A DNA stretch of 64,000 nucleotides from Chloroflexota bacterium (lineage in GTDB: Bacteria > Chloroflexota > Anaerolineae > Anaerolineales > Villigracilaceae), in contig JACPVF010000009.1 of NCBI GenBank assembly GCA_016191845.1, positions 104,943 through 168,942 on the forward strand, given 5' to 3'. The notes under the pieces were generated by a model. That model was given only the letters and a program-made list of their open reading frames with translations. It was not told where the DNA came from and made no database searches. This document shows, one piece after another, positions 42,082 to 51,309 of the stretch; within the stretch, counting starts at the first letter, position 1; each line of letters begins with the position of its first letter. Position numbers and translations under genes: made by a program.

Positions 42082-42609
42082 ATGACTACTGCTCAAATCA
42101 TTTTCCTCGTCGTTGCGGCGGTCACCCTGGTCTCGGCCTTCATGGTGGTGACCACCCGCAACCTGATCCATGCCGCGCTATGGCTGGTGGCGACACTCTT
42201 CGGCGTGGCCGTGACATACGCCCTGCTCAATGCCAATTTCCTGGCCGTGGTGCAGGTGGTGGTCTACATTGGCGCCATCGCGATCCTGTTCATCTTCGCC
42301 GTGATGTTGACCCGCAAGGAAATGCGTGACCAGGGTCCGCAGTTGAACTCGGCCTGGTGGATCAGCGCTCTGTTGGCCGTGTTGACCTTCGGCGGGTTGG
42401 TCGGGATGCTGTGGGGCTGGAAGGGCATGGACACCCTGGCATCGGAAATGCCCGTCGGCTTCGACTCGGTCAGCGCCCTTGGTGACGCCCTGATCTCGCC
42501 GAACGCGTTCGTCCTGCCGTTCGAAGTGGCGTCCGTCCTCTTGCTGGCGGCGCTGGTGGGTGCGGTGTACGTCGCGTTCAATCCCCGTAGCGGGGACTCT
42601 CGCAAATAG
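42082..42609 (+). CDS. nuoJ: NADH-quinone oxidoreductase subunit J
   Basis: 175 residues, five helices. NLIHAALWLVATLFGVAVTYALLNANFLA region and VVYIGAIAILFIFAVMLT carry the conserved TM3 with its pi-bulge glycine and tyrosine. Couples the quinone site to the proton channels. Follows nuoH by 9 bp with no nuoI between them. Confidence 0.95.
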   Translation: MTTAQIIFLVVAAVTLVSAFMVVTTRNLIHAALWLVATLFGVAVTYALLNANFLAVVQVVVYIGAIAILFIFAVMLTRKEMRDQGPQLNSAWWISALLAVLTFGGLVGMLWGWKGMDTLASEMPVGFDSVSALGDALISPNAFVLPFEVASVLLLAALVGAVYVAFNPRSGDSRK

Positions 42610-42617
42610 GAGGCCCG

Positions 42618-42926
42618 ATGATTCCACTTTCCTGGTATTTGATCTTCGCGGCTGGATTGTTCAGCCTGGGCCTGTTCGGTGTGCTGGCGCGCCGCAACGC
42701 GGTCGCCATCCTGCTCGGTGTGGAGTTGATGCTCAACGCCGTCAATATCAACCTGGCGGCCTTCTGGCGCTATGGCAACGTGACCGACATGACGGGGCAG
42801 GTCTTCGCCATCATCGTCTTTGCCGTGGCCGCCGCTGAAGTGGCCGTGGGCCTCGCGCTCGTAATTTCCGTCTATCGCAGCCGTAACACGGTGGTGGCAG
42901 ACGAGATCGACATGTTGAAGTGGTAG
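42618..42926 (+). CDS. nuoK: NADH-quinone oxidoreductase subunit K
   Basis: 102 residues, three helices. The two membrane glutamates of the NuoK proton channel are present in LGVELMLNAVN and AAAEVAVGLAL. AGGAGG lies before the ATG, nuoL starts 7 bp after the stop. Confidence 0.96.
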   Translation: MIPLSWYLIFAAGLFSLGLFGVLARRNAVAILLGVELMLNAVNINLAAFWRYGNVTDMTGQVFAIIVFAVAAAEVAVGLALVISVYRSRNTVVADEIDMLKW

Positions 42927-42933
42927 GGCAGTT

Positions 42934-45078
42934 ATGACGACAGAAACTTTGATCTGGTTAATCCCGCTTCCGCCTGCCCTGGCGTTCTTCCTGATCGTGC
43001 TGTTCACCAACAAGAACAAGGCACTCAGCCACAGCGTGGGCGTGGGCGCGGCGGTTCTCTCCTGGCTGGCCAGCATGGTTGTATTCTTCCGCGCGCTCGG
43101 CGTGGAGCATCTGGGCGAGCATCCGTTCGTCTCTTCGGTCAACTGGCTGCCGACGGGCGACACCTGGTTCAAAATCGGCGTGGCCATCGATCCGCTTGGC
43201 GCGGCGGTGCTGTTCTTCGTGTCCATCACGATCTTCATGATCTTCCTGTACAGCGTCGGCTATCATAACTTCGGCCAGCCCAAGGGTGACCACGACCGCG
43301 CAGGCCTGCCCCCGCACGGTGCGACCGTCACCGACGAGCAGGGACACAAACACACTGTCCCGTCCGTCGAACCGATGTACTCGCGTTTCTTCGCCTTCCT
43401 TGGCCTGTTTGCCTTTGGCATGTACACGCTGGTAGTCTCTGACAACCTGCTGACGATGTTCGTCGGCTGGGAGATCATGGGCCTGTGCTCGTACCTGTTG
43501 ATCGGCTTCTGGTATGGCAAACCCTCCGCGCGCGCGGCGGCCATCAAGGCCTTCATGACCACCCGCATCGGCGATGTGTTCATGCTATTAGGCATTGCAT
43601 TCTTGTATTCGGCCACGGGCACGTTGACCTTCCGTGAAATATTCACCGAAGAAATGTTGCAACATTTGGTTTCGATCGACCCACATTTTCTCGGTTTGAC
43701 AGGGGCGGGTCTGATCGGCTTGTTACTCTTCATCGGCACGGTCGGCAAGTCGGCGCAGTGGCCGCTGCACGTCTGGCTGCCCGACGCGATGGAGGGCCCA
43801 ACCCCCGTCAGCGCTATGATCCATGCGGCCACGATGGTGTCGGCGGGCGTGTATGCGGTCATCCGCATGTTCCCGCTGCTCAGCCTCGACCACAACACCA
43901 TGACCGTGGTGGCCTTCATCGGTACCTTCACGGCCATCTTCGCCGCGACCATCGCAGTGGCCCAGAACGACATCAAGCGCGTGCTGGCCTACTCGACCAT
44001 CTCGCAGCTCGGCTTCATGATCGCCGCGCTCGGCATCGGCGCGTATGTGGCGGCGGCGTTCCACCTGATCACACACGCCTTCTTCAAGGCGCTGCTCTTC
44101 CTCGGCTCGGGCTCGGTCATCCATGGCATGGAGCACGGCGTGTTGCACACGGGTAATCACAGCGTAGACCCGCAGGACATGTTCAACATGGGCGGCCTGC
44201 GCAAGAAGATGCCCATCACCTTCTGGACCTTCCTGATTGGCGGTTTCGCCCTCTCGGGCTTCCCGCTCCTCACGGCGGGCTTCTGGTCGAAGGATGAGAT
44301 CCTGGCGGACGCCTGGGCGAACGGTCACTTGGTGGTTTTCGTCACCCTGGCGCTTGCGGCCTTCATGACCGCCTTCTACACCATGCGCCAGATCACCCTG
44401 ACCTTCCTGGGCGAACCCCGTACGAAGGAAGCCGAACACGCCCAGGAAACTCCCTGGACGATGACCGTTCCGCTGATGGTGCTGTCGGTTTTCGCCATCG
44501 GTTATGGCTGGGTCGGCATCCCTGAGAATTTCTTGAACCTACAGCTGGCTCCAAGTTGGTTCCATGAATTTGTGGGAGGTACGTTGGCGGAGCACCCTGA
44601 GGTGATCCCCTTCAACCCGATCCCATTGATCGTCTCTTTGGTGGTGGCGCTAGGCGGCCTGCTCCTCGGCTGGCTGTACTATCGTAACGTCAACTCGGCC
44701 AAGGAAGACTTCTTCCAGATCCCCTTGCTTAAAAACAAGTATTACTTCGACGAAGCCTACCAGGTCGTCTTCATCAAGCCTGTCATCTGGCTATCTGAGG
44801 TCTTCACCTACAAGTGGCTGGACCAGGGCCTGATCGATGGCATCCTGCACTTCTTTGGTCCCGCCACGGGCGGAATCGGCGGCTTCATCCGCCAGTACAT
44901 TGACCTGAAGGTCATCAACGAGTTCATCGGAGACGGCCTGGCGGCGGTCACCCAGGAGACGGGACGCACCCTGCGCCCGATCCAGACGGGCCGCATCCAG
45001 CAGTACATGATGCTCTCGCTGGTCATCCTGGCGGTCGTCGGCGCGCTGTTGTACTTTATGCTGGGCGCGGGCCTGTAG
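42934..45078 (+). CDS. nuoL: NADH-quinone oxidoreductase subunit L
   Basis: 714 residues versus about 610 in Escherichia coli. It is an antiporter-like proton channel: WEIMGLCSYLLIGFWY with the conserved Glu, KSAQWPLHVWLPDAM with the channel Lys, and FWSKDEIL. A hydrophilic insertion (about 112-147, HGATVTDEQGHKHT) lies between early helices. The long lateral helix and final anchor helix are present at the C terminus. In complexes with two NuoM copies, NuoL must span an extra subunit, which makes its length worth modelling. Confidence 0.96.
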   Translation: MTTETLIWLIPLPPALAFFLIVLFTNKNKALSHSVGVGAAVLSWLASMVVFFRALGVEHLGEHPFVSSVNWLPTGDTWFKIGVAIDPLGAAVLFFVSITIFMIFLYSVGYHNFGQPKGDHDRAGLPPHGATVTDEQGHKHTVPSVEPMYSRFFAFLGLFAFGMYTLVVSDNLLTMFVGWEIMGLCSYLLIGFWYGKPSARAAAIKAFMTTRIGDVFMLLGIAFLYSATGTLTFREIFTEEMLQHLVSIDPHFLGLTGAGLIGLLLFIGTVGKSAQWPLHVWLPDAMEGPTPVSAMIHAATMVSAGVYAVIRMFPLLSLDHNTMTVVAFIGTFTAIFAATIAVAQNDIKRVLAYSTISQLGFMIAALGIGAYVAAAFHLITHAFFKALLFLGSGSVIHGMEHGVLHTGNHSVDPQDMFNMGGLRKKMPITFWTFLIGGFALSGFPLLTAGFWSKDEILADAWANGHLVVFVTLALAAFMTAFYTMRQITLTFLGEPRTKEAEHAQETPWTMTVPLMVLSVFAIGYGWVGIPENFLNLQLAPSWFHEFVGGTLAEHPEVIPFNPIPLIVSLVVALGGLLLGWLYYRNVNSAKEDFFQIPLLKNKYYFDEAYQVVFIKPVIWLSEVFTYKWLDQGLIDGILHFFGPATGGIGGFIRQYIDLKVINEFIGDGLAAVTQETGRTLRPIQTGRIQQYMMLSLVILAVVGALLYFMLGAGL

Positions 45079-45087
45079 GAGCGAACG

Positions 45088-46653
45088 ATGAACTTCATTT
45101 ACGAACACCTCCTCCTTGTCATCCTGTTCTTCCCCACCCTGGCGGCGCTGGTGATGCTCTTCCTGCCCGCGGGTGAGAATAAACTCCTGCGCTGGTTTGC
45201 GTTCGGCGCGAGCCTGGTCCCATTCATCCTGTCGGTCTGGTTGTGGACTCAGTTTGACCCCAACGCGGTGGGATACCAGTTCGAGGCGCAGTATCCCTGG
45301 TACCAGGCCCTGAACTCGTCCCTGCACCTGGGCATGGACGGCCTCTCGTTGACGATGGTCATGCTGACCACCCTGTTGACCCCGATCGCCCTCCTGGCGT
45401 CCTTCAGCATCAATGACCGCGTCAAGGGCTATATGATGCTGTTCCTGTTCCTGGAAACGGGCATGCTCGGCGTCTTCATGGCCGTTGACCTGCTGATCTT
45501 CTTCGTCTTCTGGGAAGTCGGCCTGGTGCCGATGTACTTCCTCATCAATCAGTGGGGCAGTCCCAAGGGCGAGCGCGAAGTGCGCAGTATCTTCGGCAAG
45601 TTCACCATGTCGGCCCGCAACTATGCCTCGCTCAAGTTCATGATCTACACCATGGGCGGTTCGTTGGGCCTGCTGCTGGCGGTCCAGATGTTGGGCGTGC
45701 TGTTCGGGAATTACGACTTGCAATACATTACGGCCAACTGGTCGAATTACTCTAAAGACCTGATGGGGATATCGGTCAGCACGGTGAAGACGGTGGCCTT
45801 CTGGGCCTTCGTAATCGCCTTTGCGGTCAAGGTCCCGTTGTGGCCCTTCCACACCTGGCTGCCTGATGCCCATACCGAGGCGCCGACGGCGGGCTCGATG
45901 ATCCTGGCGGGCGTGCTGCTCAAACTGGGTGCGTACGGCTTCCTGCGCCTGGTCCTGCCGCTGTATCCCGCCGAGGCGAAGTATTTTGCGGGCGCGCTGG
46001 CCTTCCTGGCCACAGCCGCCATCGTCTTTGGCGCGTTTGCCTCCTTCGGCCAGACGGACTTCAAGCGCCTGGTGGCCTACTCCTCGGTCAACCATATGGG
46101 CTTCGTGGTGCTCGGCATCGCCGCGGCGGCCTCCGCCGTCGGCACGCAGGATGCCACCATCGCCCTGAACGGCGCGGTCCTGCAGATGTTCAACCACGGC
46201 CTCTCGGCAGCGGGCATGTTCTTCCTGGTGGGCGTGATCTACGAGCGCACCCACACCCGCAACCTGGACGACTTCGGCGGCCTGTTCCCATTGGTGCCCG
46301 TCTATGGCGGCATCCTGATCTTCACCAGCATGGCCTCCCTCGGCCTGCCTGGGCTCAACGGCTTCATCTCTGAGTTCCTCGTGGTGCGGGGATCCCTGCC
46401 GCTGCTGCCCGTGTATACAGCCATCAGCATGCTCGGCTTGTTGATGACGGGCGCTTACATCCTCAAGGGCATCAAGCAGGTCCTGCACGGTCCGCTCAAT
46501 GAACATTGGGCGCACGGCGAACACAAGCTGACCGAGATCAACACCCGCGAGATACTGGTCATGGCTCCGCTCATGGTCCTCATCCTGGTCATCGGCCTGT
46601 GGCCTGCCTGGATCCTGGATGTGATCAACAAAGCCATGATGATGCTCTTCTAA
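45088..46653 (+). CDS. nuoM: NADH-quinone oxidoreductase subunit M, first copy
   Basis: 521 residues, about fourteen helices. FWEVGLVPMYFLINQWG has the conserved channel Glu, VKVPLWPFHTWLPDAHTEAPT the channel Lys, and YSSVNHMGFVVLGIA the discontinuous helix. AGGAGCG lies before the ATG and the next gene starts 13 bp downstream. It is paralogous to, but distinct from, the second NuoM that follows. Confidence 0.95.
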   Translation: MNFIYEHLLLVILFFPTLAALVMLFLPAGENKLLRWFAFGASLVPFILSVWLWTQFDPNAVGYQFEAQYPWYQALNSSLHLGMDGLSLTMVMLTTLLTPIALLASFSINDRVKGYMMLFLFLETGMLGVFMAVDLLIFFVFWEVGLVPMYFLINQWGSPKGEREVRSIFGKFTMSARNYASLKFMIYTMGGSLGLLLAVQMLGVLFGNYDLQYITANWSNYSKDLMGISVSTVKTVAFWAFVIAFAVKVPLWPFHTWLPDAHTEAPTAGSMILAGVLLKLGAYGFLRLVLPLYPAEAKYFAGALAFLATAAIVFGAFASFGQTDFKRLVAYSSVNHMGFVVLGIAAAASAVGTQDATIALNGAVLQMFNHGLSAAGMFFLVGVIYERTHTRNLDDFGGLFPLVPVYGGILIFTSMASLGLPGLNGFISEFLVVRGSLPLLPVYTAISMLGLLMTGAYILKGIKQVLHGPLNEHWAHGEHKLTEINTREILVMAPLMVLILVIGLWPAWILDVINKAMMMLF

Positions 46654-46666
46654 TCGAGGTGGATCA

Positions 46667-48226
46667 ATGAATTTTCCTGTACTGAGCGTAATAGTCTTTA
46701 CTCCCCTCGTGGCGGCGGTGTTGATCCTGTTGATCCCCGCAGACCGCAAGAACGAAGTGCGCACCACGGCGTTGGTGGCCTCGGTCTTCGCGCTGGCGCT
46801 GTCCGTCTGGGTGTATGCCCAATATGCGATCAACGCCTATACTGGCTACCAGTTCATCGAGAAGATGACCTGGCTCTCGGTCGGCAACCTGCACATCGAT
46901 TACCACGTCGGCGTGGATGGCATGAGCGCGCCGCTCGTTCTGTTGACGGGCATCGTCATGTTTACGGGCGTGCTTATCTCCTGGGGCAAGGATGACCCCC
47001 ACGGCCCGACGGGCATCCAGGATCGTCCGCGCGAGTTCTTCGCCTTCCTGTTCCTGCTGGCGGGCGGCGTGTTCGGTGTGTTCGTCTCGCTGGACCTGTT
47101 CCTGCTGTTCTTCTTCTACGAGATCGCGGTCTTCCCGATGTACCTGCTGATCGCCATCTGGGGCTGGGTCAAGACCCGCGAATACGCCGCCATGAAACTG
47201 ACCCTGTACCTGTTCATCGGCTCGGTGGTGGCGCTGATCGGCGCCCTGGCCATGTACTGGACGGCGGGCCAGGCGACGGGCACCTACACTTTCGACATGC
47301 TCAAGATCTCCGAGGCCCAGCAGGCGGGCGCGTTCAACGGGCTGGTTAACTTCTTCGGCGCGCAGGTACCGTTCCAGGTGGTCTGGTTCCTGCCCGTCTT
47401 CCTCGGTTTTGCGGTATTGGGCGGCATCTGGCCCTTTCATAACTGGTCGCCTGACGGCCACGTGGCCGCACCGACGGCCGTCTCCATGTTCCATGCAGGC
47501 GTGCTGATGAAGCTGGGCGCGTTCGCGGCTCTGCGCGTCGGCATCATGCTGCTGCCCGACGGCGCGAAGTACTGGGCCTGGCTGATCATGCTCTTTGCCA
47601 CCGTCGCGGTAGTCTACGGCGCATACATCGCCTTCGTCCAGACCGACATGAAATACATGATCGGCTTCTCGTCGGTCTCGCACATGGGCCTGGTGATGTT
47701 CGGCCTCTCGACCCTCAATAGGGACGGCCTGACGGGCGCTGGCTTACAGATGTTCTCGCACGGCGTGATGACGGCTCTCTTCTTTGCTGTGACGGGCATG
47801 ATCTACGACCGCGCCCACACCCGCCAGATCCCCGAACTGGGCGGCATGATCAAGCCTCTGCCCTGGGCGGCGGTTGGCTTCATCATCGGCGGCCTGGTCT
47901 CGATGGGTATGCCGTTCTTCTCGGGCTTCGTGGCCGAGTTCCCGATCTTCATGGGCGTCTGGCAGGTGATGCCAATCGCGGCCATCATCGCCTCCATCTC
48001 GATCGTCATCACCGCAGCCTACATCATGAATAACATTCGCCGCGTGTTCTTCGGCGAGGTGCCCGCCAACCTCGAGGGTCACATCAGCCCAATCACCGCG
48101 CTCGACAAGGTGGCCATCGCCACCCTGTGTCTGCTGATGGTGGCGCTCGGCCTGTTCCCCTGGCTGATGGCTCCCATGATCCAGTCGGGTGTGAATAGTA
48201 TTTTGACTCTCCTGGGAGGTGCGTAA
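46667..48226 (+). CDS. nuoM: NADH-quinone oxidoreductase subunit M, second copy
   Basis: 519 residues. FFYEIAVFPMYLLIAIWG has the channel Glu, while the Lys-helix region reads GGIWPFHNWSPDGHVAAPT, differing from copy 1 (a glycine pair where copy 1 has KVPLWPFHTW), so the helix-7 lysine of copy 1 (VKVPLW) appears absent. FSSVSHMGLVMFGLS follows. Two adjacent NuoM genes between nuoL and nuoN match the layout of the so-called 2M complex I. Confidence 0.93.
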   Translation: MNFPVLSVIVFTPLVAAVLILLIPADRKNEVRTTALVASVFALALSVWVYAQYAINAYTGYQFIEKMTWLSVGNLHIDYHVGVDGMSAPLVLLTGIVMFTGVLISWGKDDPHGPTGIQDRPREFFAFLFLLAGGVFGVFVSLDLFLLFFFYEIAVFPMYLLIAIWGWVKTREYAAMKLTLYLFIGSVVALIGALAMYWTAGQATGTYTFDMLKISEAQQAGAFNGLVNFFGAQVPFQVVWFLPVFLGFAVLGGIWPFHNWSPDGHVAAPTAVSMFHAGVLMKLGAFAALRVGIMLLPDGAKYWAWLIMLFATVAVVYGAYIAFVQTDMKYMIGFSSVSHMGLVMFGLSTLNRDGLTGAGLQMFSHGVMTALFFAVTGMIYDRAHTRQIPELGGMIKPLPWAAVGFIIGGLVSMGMPFFSGFVAEFPIFMGVWQVMPIAAIIASISIVITAAYIMNNIRRVFFGEVPANLEGHISPITALDKVAIATLCLLMVALGLFPWLMAPMIQSGVNSILTLLGGA

Positions 48227-49672
48227 GTGTACACGCCAACCATGCTCCTGGCGATCCTGCCAGAAATCCTGTTGTTGACCCTGGGCGTGATCCTGCTGGT
48301 CGTCGAGCCGTTCTGGAAGGCCGAGAACCGCCGCAATGCGGGCTGGCTGACCTTCGGGGGTCTGCTGGCGGCCCTGCTCATCAGCCTGCTCTTTGCCCGT
48401 CCCGCGGACCCACAGACCGTCTTCGGCGGCATGCTGCGTTATGACTGGTACGGCTTCTTCTTCAAGATGATGTTCCTCTTCGCTGCCGCCGCCACCTCGT
48501 TGTTCATGATGGACCACGAGAAACTCGGTCGACGCGGAGAGTCCTATCTGCTGCTGCTGGCGACCACCCTCGGCATGTGTCTGATGGCTTCCTCCGCCGA
48601 CCTGGTGATGCTGTACCTGGCCATCGAGACCACCTCCATTCCGCTCTACGTCCTCTCGGGCTTCATGCTCGACGACAAGGCCTCCACTGAGGCGGGGTTC
48701 AAGTATCTGCTCTACGGCGCGGTGACCTCGGCCATCCTGCTCTACGGCTTCAGCCTGCTGTTCGGCTTTACGGGCACCACCAACCTCGATACGTTGGGGA
48801 ATGCGCTTGCGGCCGGGCCGAACATGAGCGGGCTGGTCTTCGGTGTGATCCTGCTCCTGCTGGTGGGGCTTGGCTTCAAGATCTCGGCCGTCCCGTTCCA
48901 CTTCTGGGCGCCTGATGTGTACCAGGGCGCGCCCACACCCGTGGCGGGCTTCCTCTCCACGGCCTCCAAGGCGGCGGGATTTGCCGTCCTGCTGCGCCTG
49001 TTCTTTGCGGCCTTCCCTGGATTTGCCAGTTGGCCCTCCATCCTGGCTGTGGTGGCGACCCTGACCATGACCATTGGCAACCTGCTGGCCCTGCCGCAGA
49101 CCAATCTCAAACGCCTGCTGGCCTACTCTTCCATCGCTCACGCGGGCTATGCCCTGATCGGCGTGGTGGCTTTCTCAGAACTGGGACGCGCCAGCGTGGT
49201 CTTTTACCTGCTGGCCTACATCGCCACCAACCTGCTGGCCTTCGGCGCAGTGATGGCCTTCAGCCGTATTACAGGCTCGGATGATATCAAGGACTTCTCG
49301 GGCCTCAGCCGCCGCTCCCCCTGGCTGGGACTGGCCATGCTGGCGGCCTTCCTCTCGCTGGCGGGCATGCCGCCCTTTGGCGGATTCGTGGCCAAGGTGA
49401 TTGTCTTCGCCGCCGCGGTCGACAAGGGCCTGTACGTGCTGGCCATCATCGGTATCCTCAACTCCATCATCGCGGTCTACTACTACCTGAACGTGCTCAA
49501 GTTCGTGTATCTATACCGCATGGACGGTGAGAATGAGGAGGCGCACCCCATCCCGTTGACCCGCCCGTACGCCATCGCCCTGGTGGTGCTGGCCGTCGGC
49601 GTGGTCCTGCTGGGTACCCTCTTCGGCCCGTGGTTCGACTGGTCCAATCTGGCGGCGCTAAATCTCTTTTAG
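48227..49672 (+). CDS. nuoN: NADH-quinone oxidoreductase subunit N
   Basis: 481 residues, about fourteen helices. Conserved blocks: LAIETTSIPLYVLSGFM (channel Glu), LGFKISAVPFHFWAPDVYQGAP (channel Lys), YSSIAHAGYALIGV and MPPFGGFVAKVIVF. GTG at 48227 is chosen because GGGAGG lies eight bases upstream; an ATG five codons in is possible. Last gene of the complex I cluster; the atpI promoter follows within 10 bp. Confidence 0.95.
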   Translation: MYTPTMLLAILPEILLLTLGVILLVVEPFWKAENRRNAGWLTFGGLLAALLISLLFARPADPQTVFGGMLRYDWYGFFFKMMFLFAAAATSLFMMDHEKLGRRGESYLLLLATTLGMCLMASSADLVMLYLAIETTSIPLYVLSGFMLDDKASTEAGFKYLLYGAVTSAILLYGFSLLFGFTGTTNLDTLGNALAAGPNMSGLVFGVILLLLVGLGFKISAVPFHFWAPDVYQGAPTPVAGFLSTASKAAGFAVLLRLFFAAFPGFASWPSILAVVATLTMTIGNLLALPQTNLKRLLAYSSIAHAGYALIGVVAFSELGRASVVFYLLAYIATNLLAFGAVMAFSRITGSDDIKDFSGLSRRSPWLGLAMLAAFLSLAGMPPFGGFVAKVIVFAAAVDKGLYVLAIIGILNSIIAVYYYLNVLKFVYLYRMDGENEEAHPIPLTRPYAIALVVLAVGVVLLGTLFGPWFDWSNLAALNLF

Positions 49673-49680
49673 CCACTTTA

Positions 49681-49709
49681 TTGACCGCATTTGACCTGTC
49701 AGTTATAAT
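49681..49709 (+). promoter_or_regulatory. Promoter of the ATP synthase F0 cluster
   Basis: TTGACC (49681-49686), 17 bp, TATAAT (49704-49709). The ATG of atpI is eight bases beyond the -10 box, so the mRNA is nearly or fully leaderless. Confidence 0.85.
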
Positions 49710-49717
49710 CGCGCCGC

Positions 49718-49990
49718 ATGACACAAACGGAGCACAAGGGTAAAAACATCCTCAACACCCTCCTGGTCGTAATGATCGGCCAGGTAGGGTGTTTGACGCT
49801 GGTTGTCATCCTGGCTTCTGTGTTTGGTGGTCTGTGGCTCGACAATATGTTTGGAACAAAACCAGTCATCACACTGGTTTTGTTATTCGCCGGGATCCCC
49901 ATTTCGGTACTCCTGATGTTGTTTATCTCGCGCAAGACGCTGGCGAAATTGAAAAATCAATCCGAATCAAGCATTTCAAACTCTGATTAA
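49718..49990 (+). CDS. AtpZ/AtpI-like ATP synthase accessory protein
   Basis: 90 residues, two helices. GGLWLDNMFGTKPVITLVLL is typical of the AtpZ/AtpI group that heads ATP synthase operons and may assist c-ring assembly or magnesium supply. The start coincides with a near-leaderless promoter. The atpB gene follows after 12 bp. Confidence 0.85.
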   Translation: MTQTEHKGKNILNTLLVVMIGQVGCLTLVVILASVFGGLWLDNMFGTKPVITLVLLFAGIPISVLLMLFISRKTLAKLKNQSESSISNSD

Positions 49991-50002
49991 AGGAGGCGGA
50001 CT

Positions 50003-51019
50003 TTGGAACAACAAAAACGTAGACCCTGGCGCCGCTGGATCGTGTTGATCCTGATGATCGTGGGCTGTGTCTTGGGAGGTGGTCTATCTCTCTTTGGCAT
50101 TCAAGGTGTCGGTATTCCTGCTGTTCAGCCCGAGATCACTGTGGCAGCAGAAAAGCTCATCGAGGAGCCACTGTTTAACCTTGGCCCACTCGGCGATTTT
50201 TATCTTGTGAATACCCTCCCTACGCTGGCAGTGACCATTCTCTTGGTGCTCTGGCTGGCTTGGGCGACCAATCGTTCGCTCAAGAAGAGTGCCGAGACGG
50301 ATCTGGTCCCACGCGGCGTGGGCAACGCCATGGAAGCCATCCTGGAGATGCTCTACAACCTGACCGAGGGCTCGGCGGGGAAATGGACGAAACTCATCTT
50401 CCCGTGGTTTGCCACCATCATGATCTATGTGCTGTTGGCCAACCTACTCAAGCTCATCCCGGGTTTTGAGTCGATCGGGGTGCTGCACCATGCCCACGGT
50501 GAAGGCCATGCCATTCAGGAATTGGGTGGAGGCTGGGCAAATCTTCTTCCCGCGAAGCTAGAAGAAGGTGGATACATCCTTGCCCCGTTTTTCCGTGGTA
50601 TCTCTGTAGACCTGAACTTTACAGCTTCACTTGCTATTATCGCGGTGATTGCCATCCAGGTGATTGGGTTCCGCGCGCAGGGCTGGGGCTACCTGAGCAA
50701 GTTCCTCAACACCCGCCGCATGTTCAAGGTGCCGTTCTTTGGCGCGATGGACTTCCTGGTCGGCCTGCTGGAATTGATCTCGGAACTTTCCAAGATCCTC
50801 TCGTTCGCCTTCCGTTTGTTCGGTAATATGTTCGCAGGTATCGTGTTGGTCGCCATCGTGGCGGGGTTGCTGGGTTTCATTTCCATCCTGCCTGCCATGG
50901 TGATGATGTTCGAACTTTTCGTCGGTGTCATCCAAGCCTTCGTGTTTGGCATGTTGACCATGGTCTTCATGGCTCAGGCCACGCAGGGCCACGGCGATGA
51001 ACACTCTGAATCTCACTAA
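50003..51019 (+). CDS. atpB: ATP synthase F0 subunit a
   Basis: 338 residues, longer than the ~250-270 typical, with an extra N-terminal helix (about 11-33). The core has SKILSFAFRLFGNMFAGIVL with the essential R271 that faces the c-ring carboxylate, and a C-terminal helix ending in an Asp/His-rich tail. TTG start at 50003 with AGGAGG at 49991-49996. Confidence 0.95.
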   Translation: MEQQKRRPWRRWIVLILMIVGCVLGGGLSLFGIQGVGIPAVQPEITVAAEKLIEEPLFNLGPLGDFYLVNTLPTLAVTILLVLWLAWATNRSLKKSAETDLVPRGVGNAMEAILEMLYNLTEGSAGKWTKLIFPWFATIMIYVLLANLLKLIPGFESIGVLHHAHGEGHAIQELGGGWANLLPAKLEEGGYILAPFFRGISVDLNFTASLAIIAVIAIQVIGFRAQGWGYLSKFLNTRRMFKVPFFGAMDFLVGLLELISELSKILSFAFRLFGNMFAGIVLVAIVAGLLGFISILPAMVMMFELFVGVIQAFVFGMLTMVFMAQATQGHGDEHSESH

Positions 51020-51053
51020 TAAACTACTGGAATCAACCTAAGGAGGCTGAATC

Positions 51054-51293
51054 ATGGAAGGAAATCTTTTGGATGCGATGCGTTTCGTGGGGGCGGGCTT
51101 GTCGATGATCGGTGCGGCGGGCGCGGGTATCGGGATCGGTCTGTCGGTGCAGGGCGCCCTGACGGGTATGGCCCGCAATCCCGACACCTACGGTAACTTG
51201 CTGACCAACATGATCCTCGGCATCGCGTTCTCCGAGGCCATCGCGATCTACTGTCTGGTTATCGCGTTCCTGATGCTCTTCAAAGTCGTGTAG
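51054..51293 (+). CDS. atpE: ATP synthase F0 subunit c
   Basis: 79 residues, a two-helix hairpin with the RNP loop (ARNPDTYG) and carboxylate E61 in GIAFSEAIAIYCL. The residues next to E61 and the helix-1 position equivalent to the sodium-binding Gln are hydrophobic, so a proton-type ring is predicted. AGGAGG precedes the ATG. Confidence 0.96.
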   Translation: MEGNLLDAMRFVGAGLSMIGAAGAGIGIGLSVQGALTGMARNPDTYGNLLTNMILGIAFSEAIAIYCLVIAFLMLFKVV

Positions 51294-51309
51294 TCGATAG
51301 GAGCACCCA

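Noticed and set aside
44791..46833. A 680-residue minus-strand frame opposite nuoL and nuoM
   Set aside because: Low-complexity antisense composition and complete overlap with two well supported genes.
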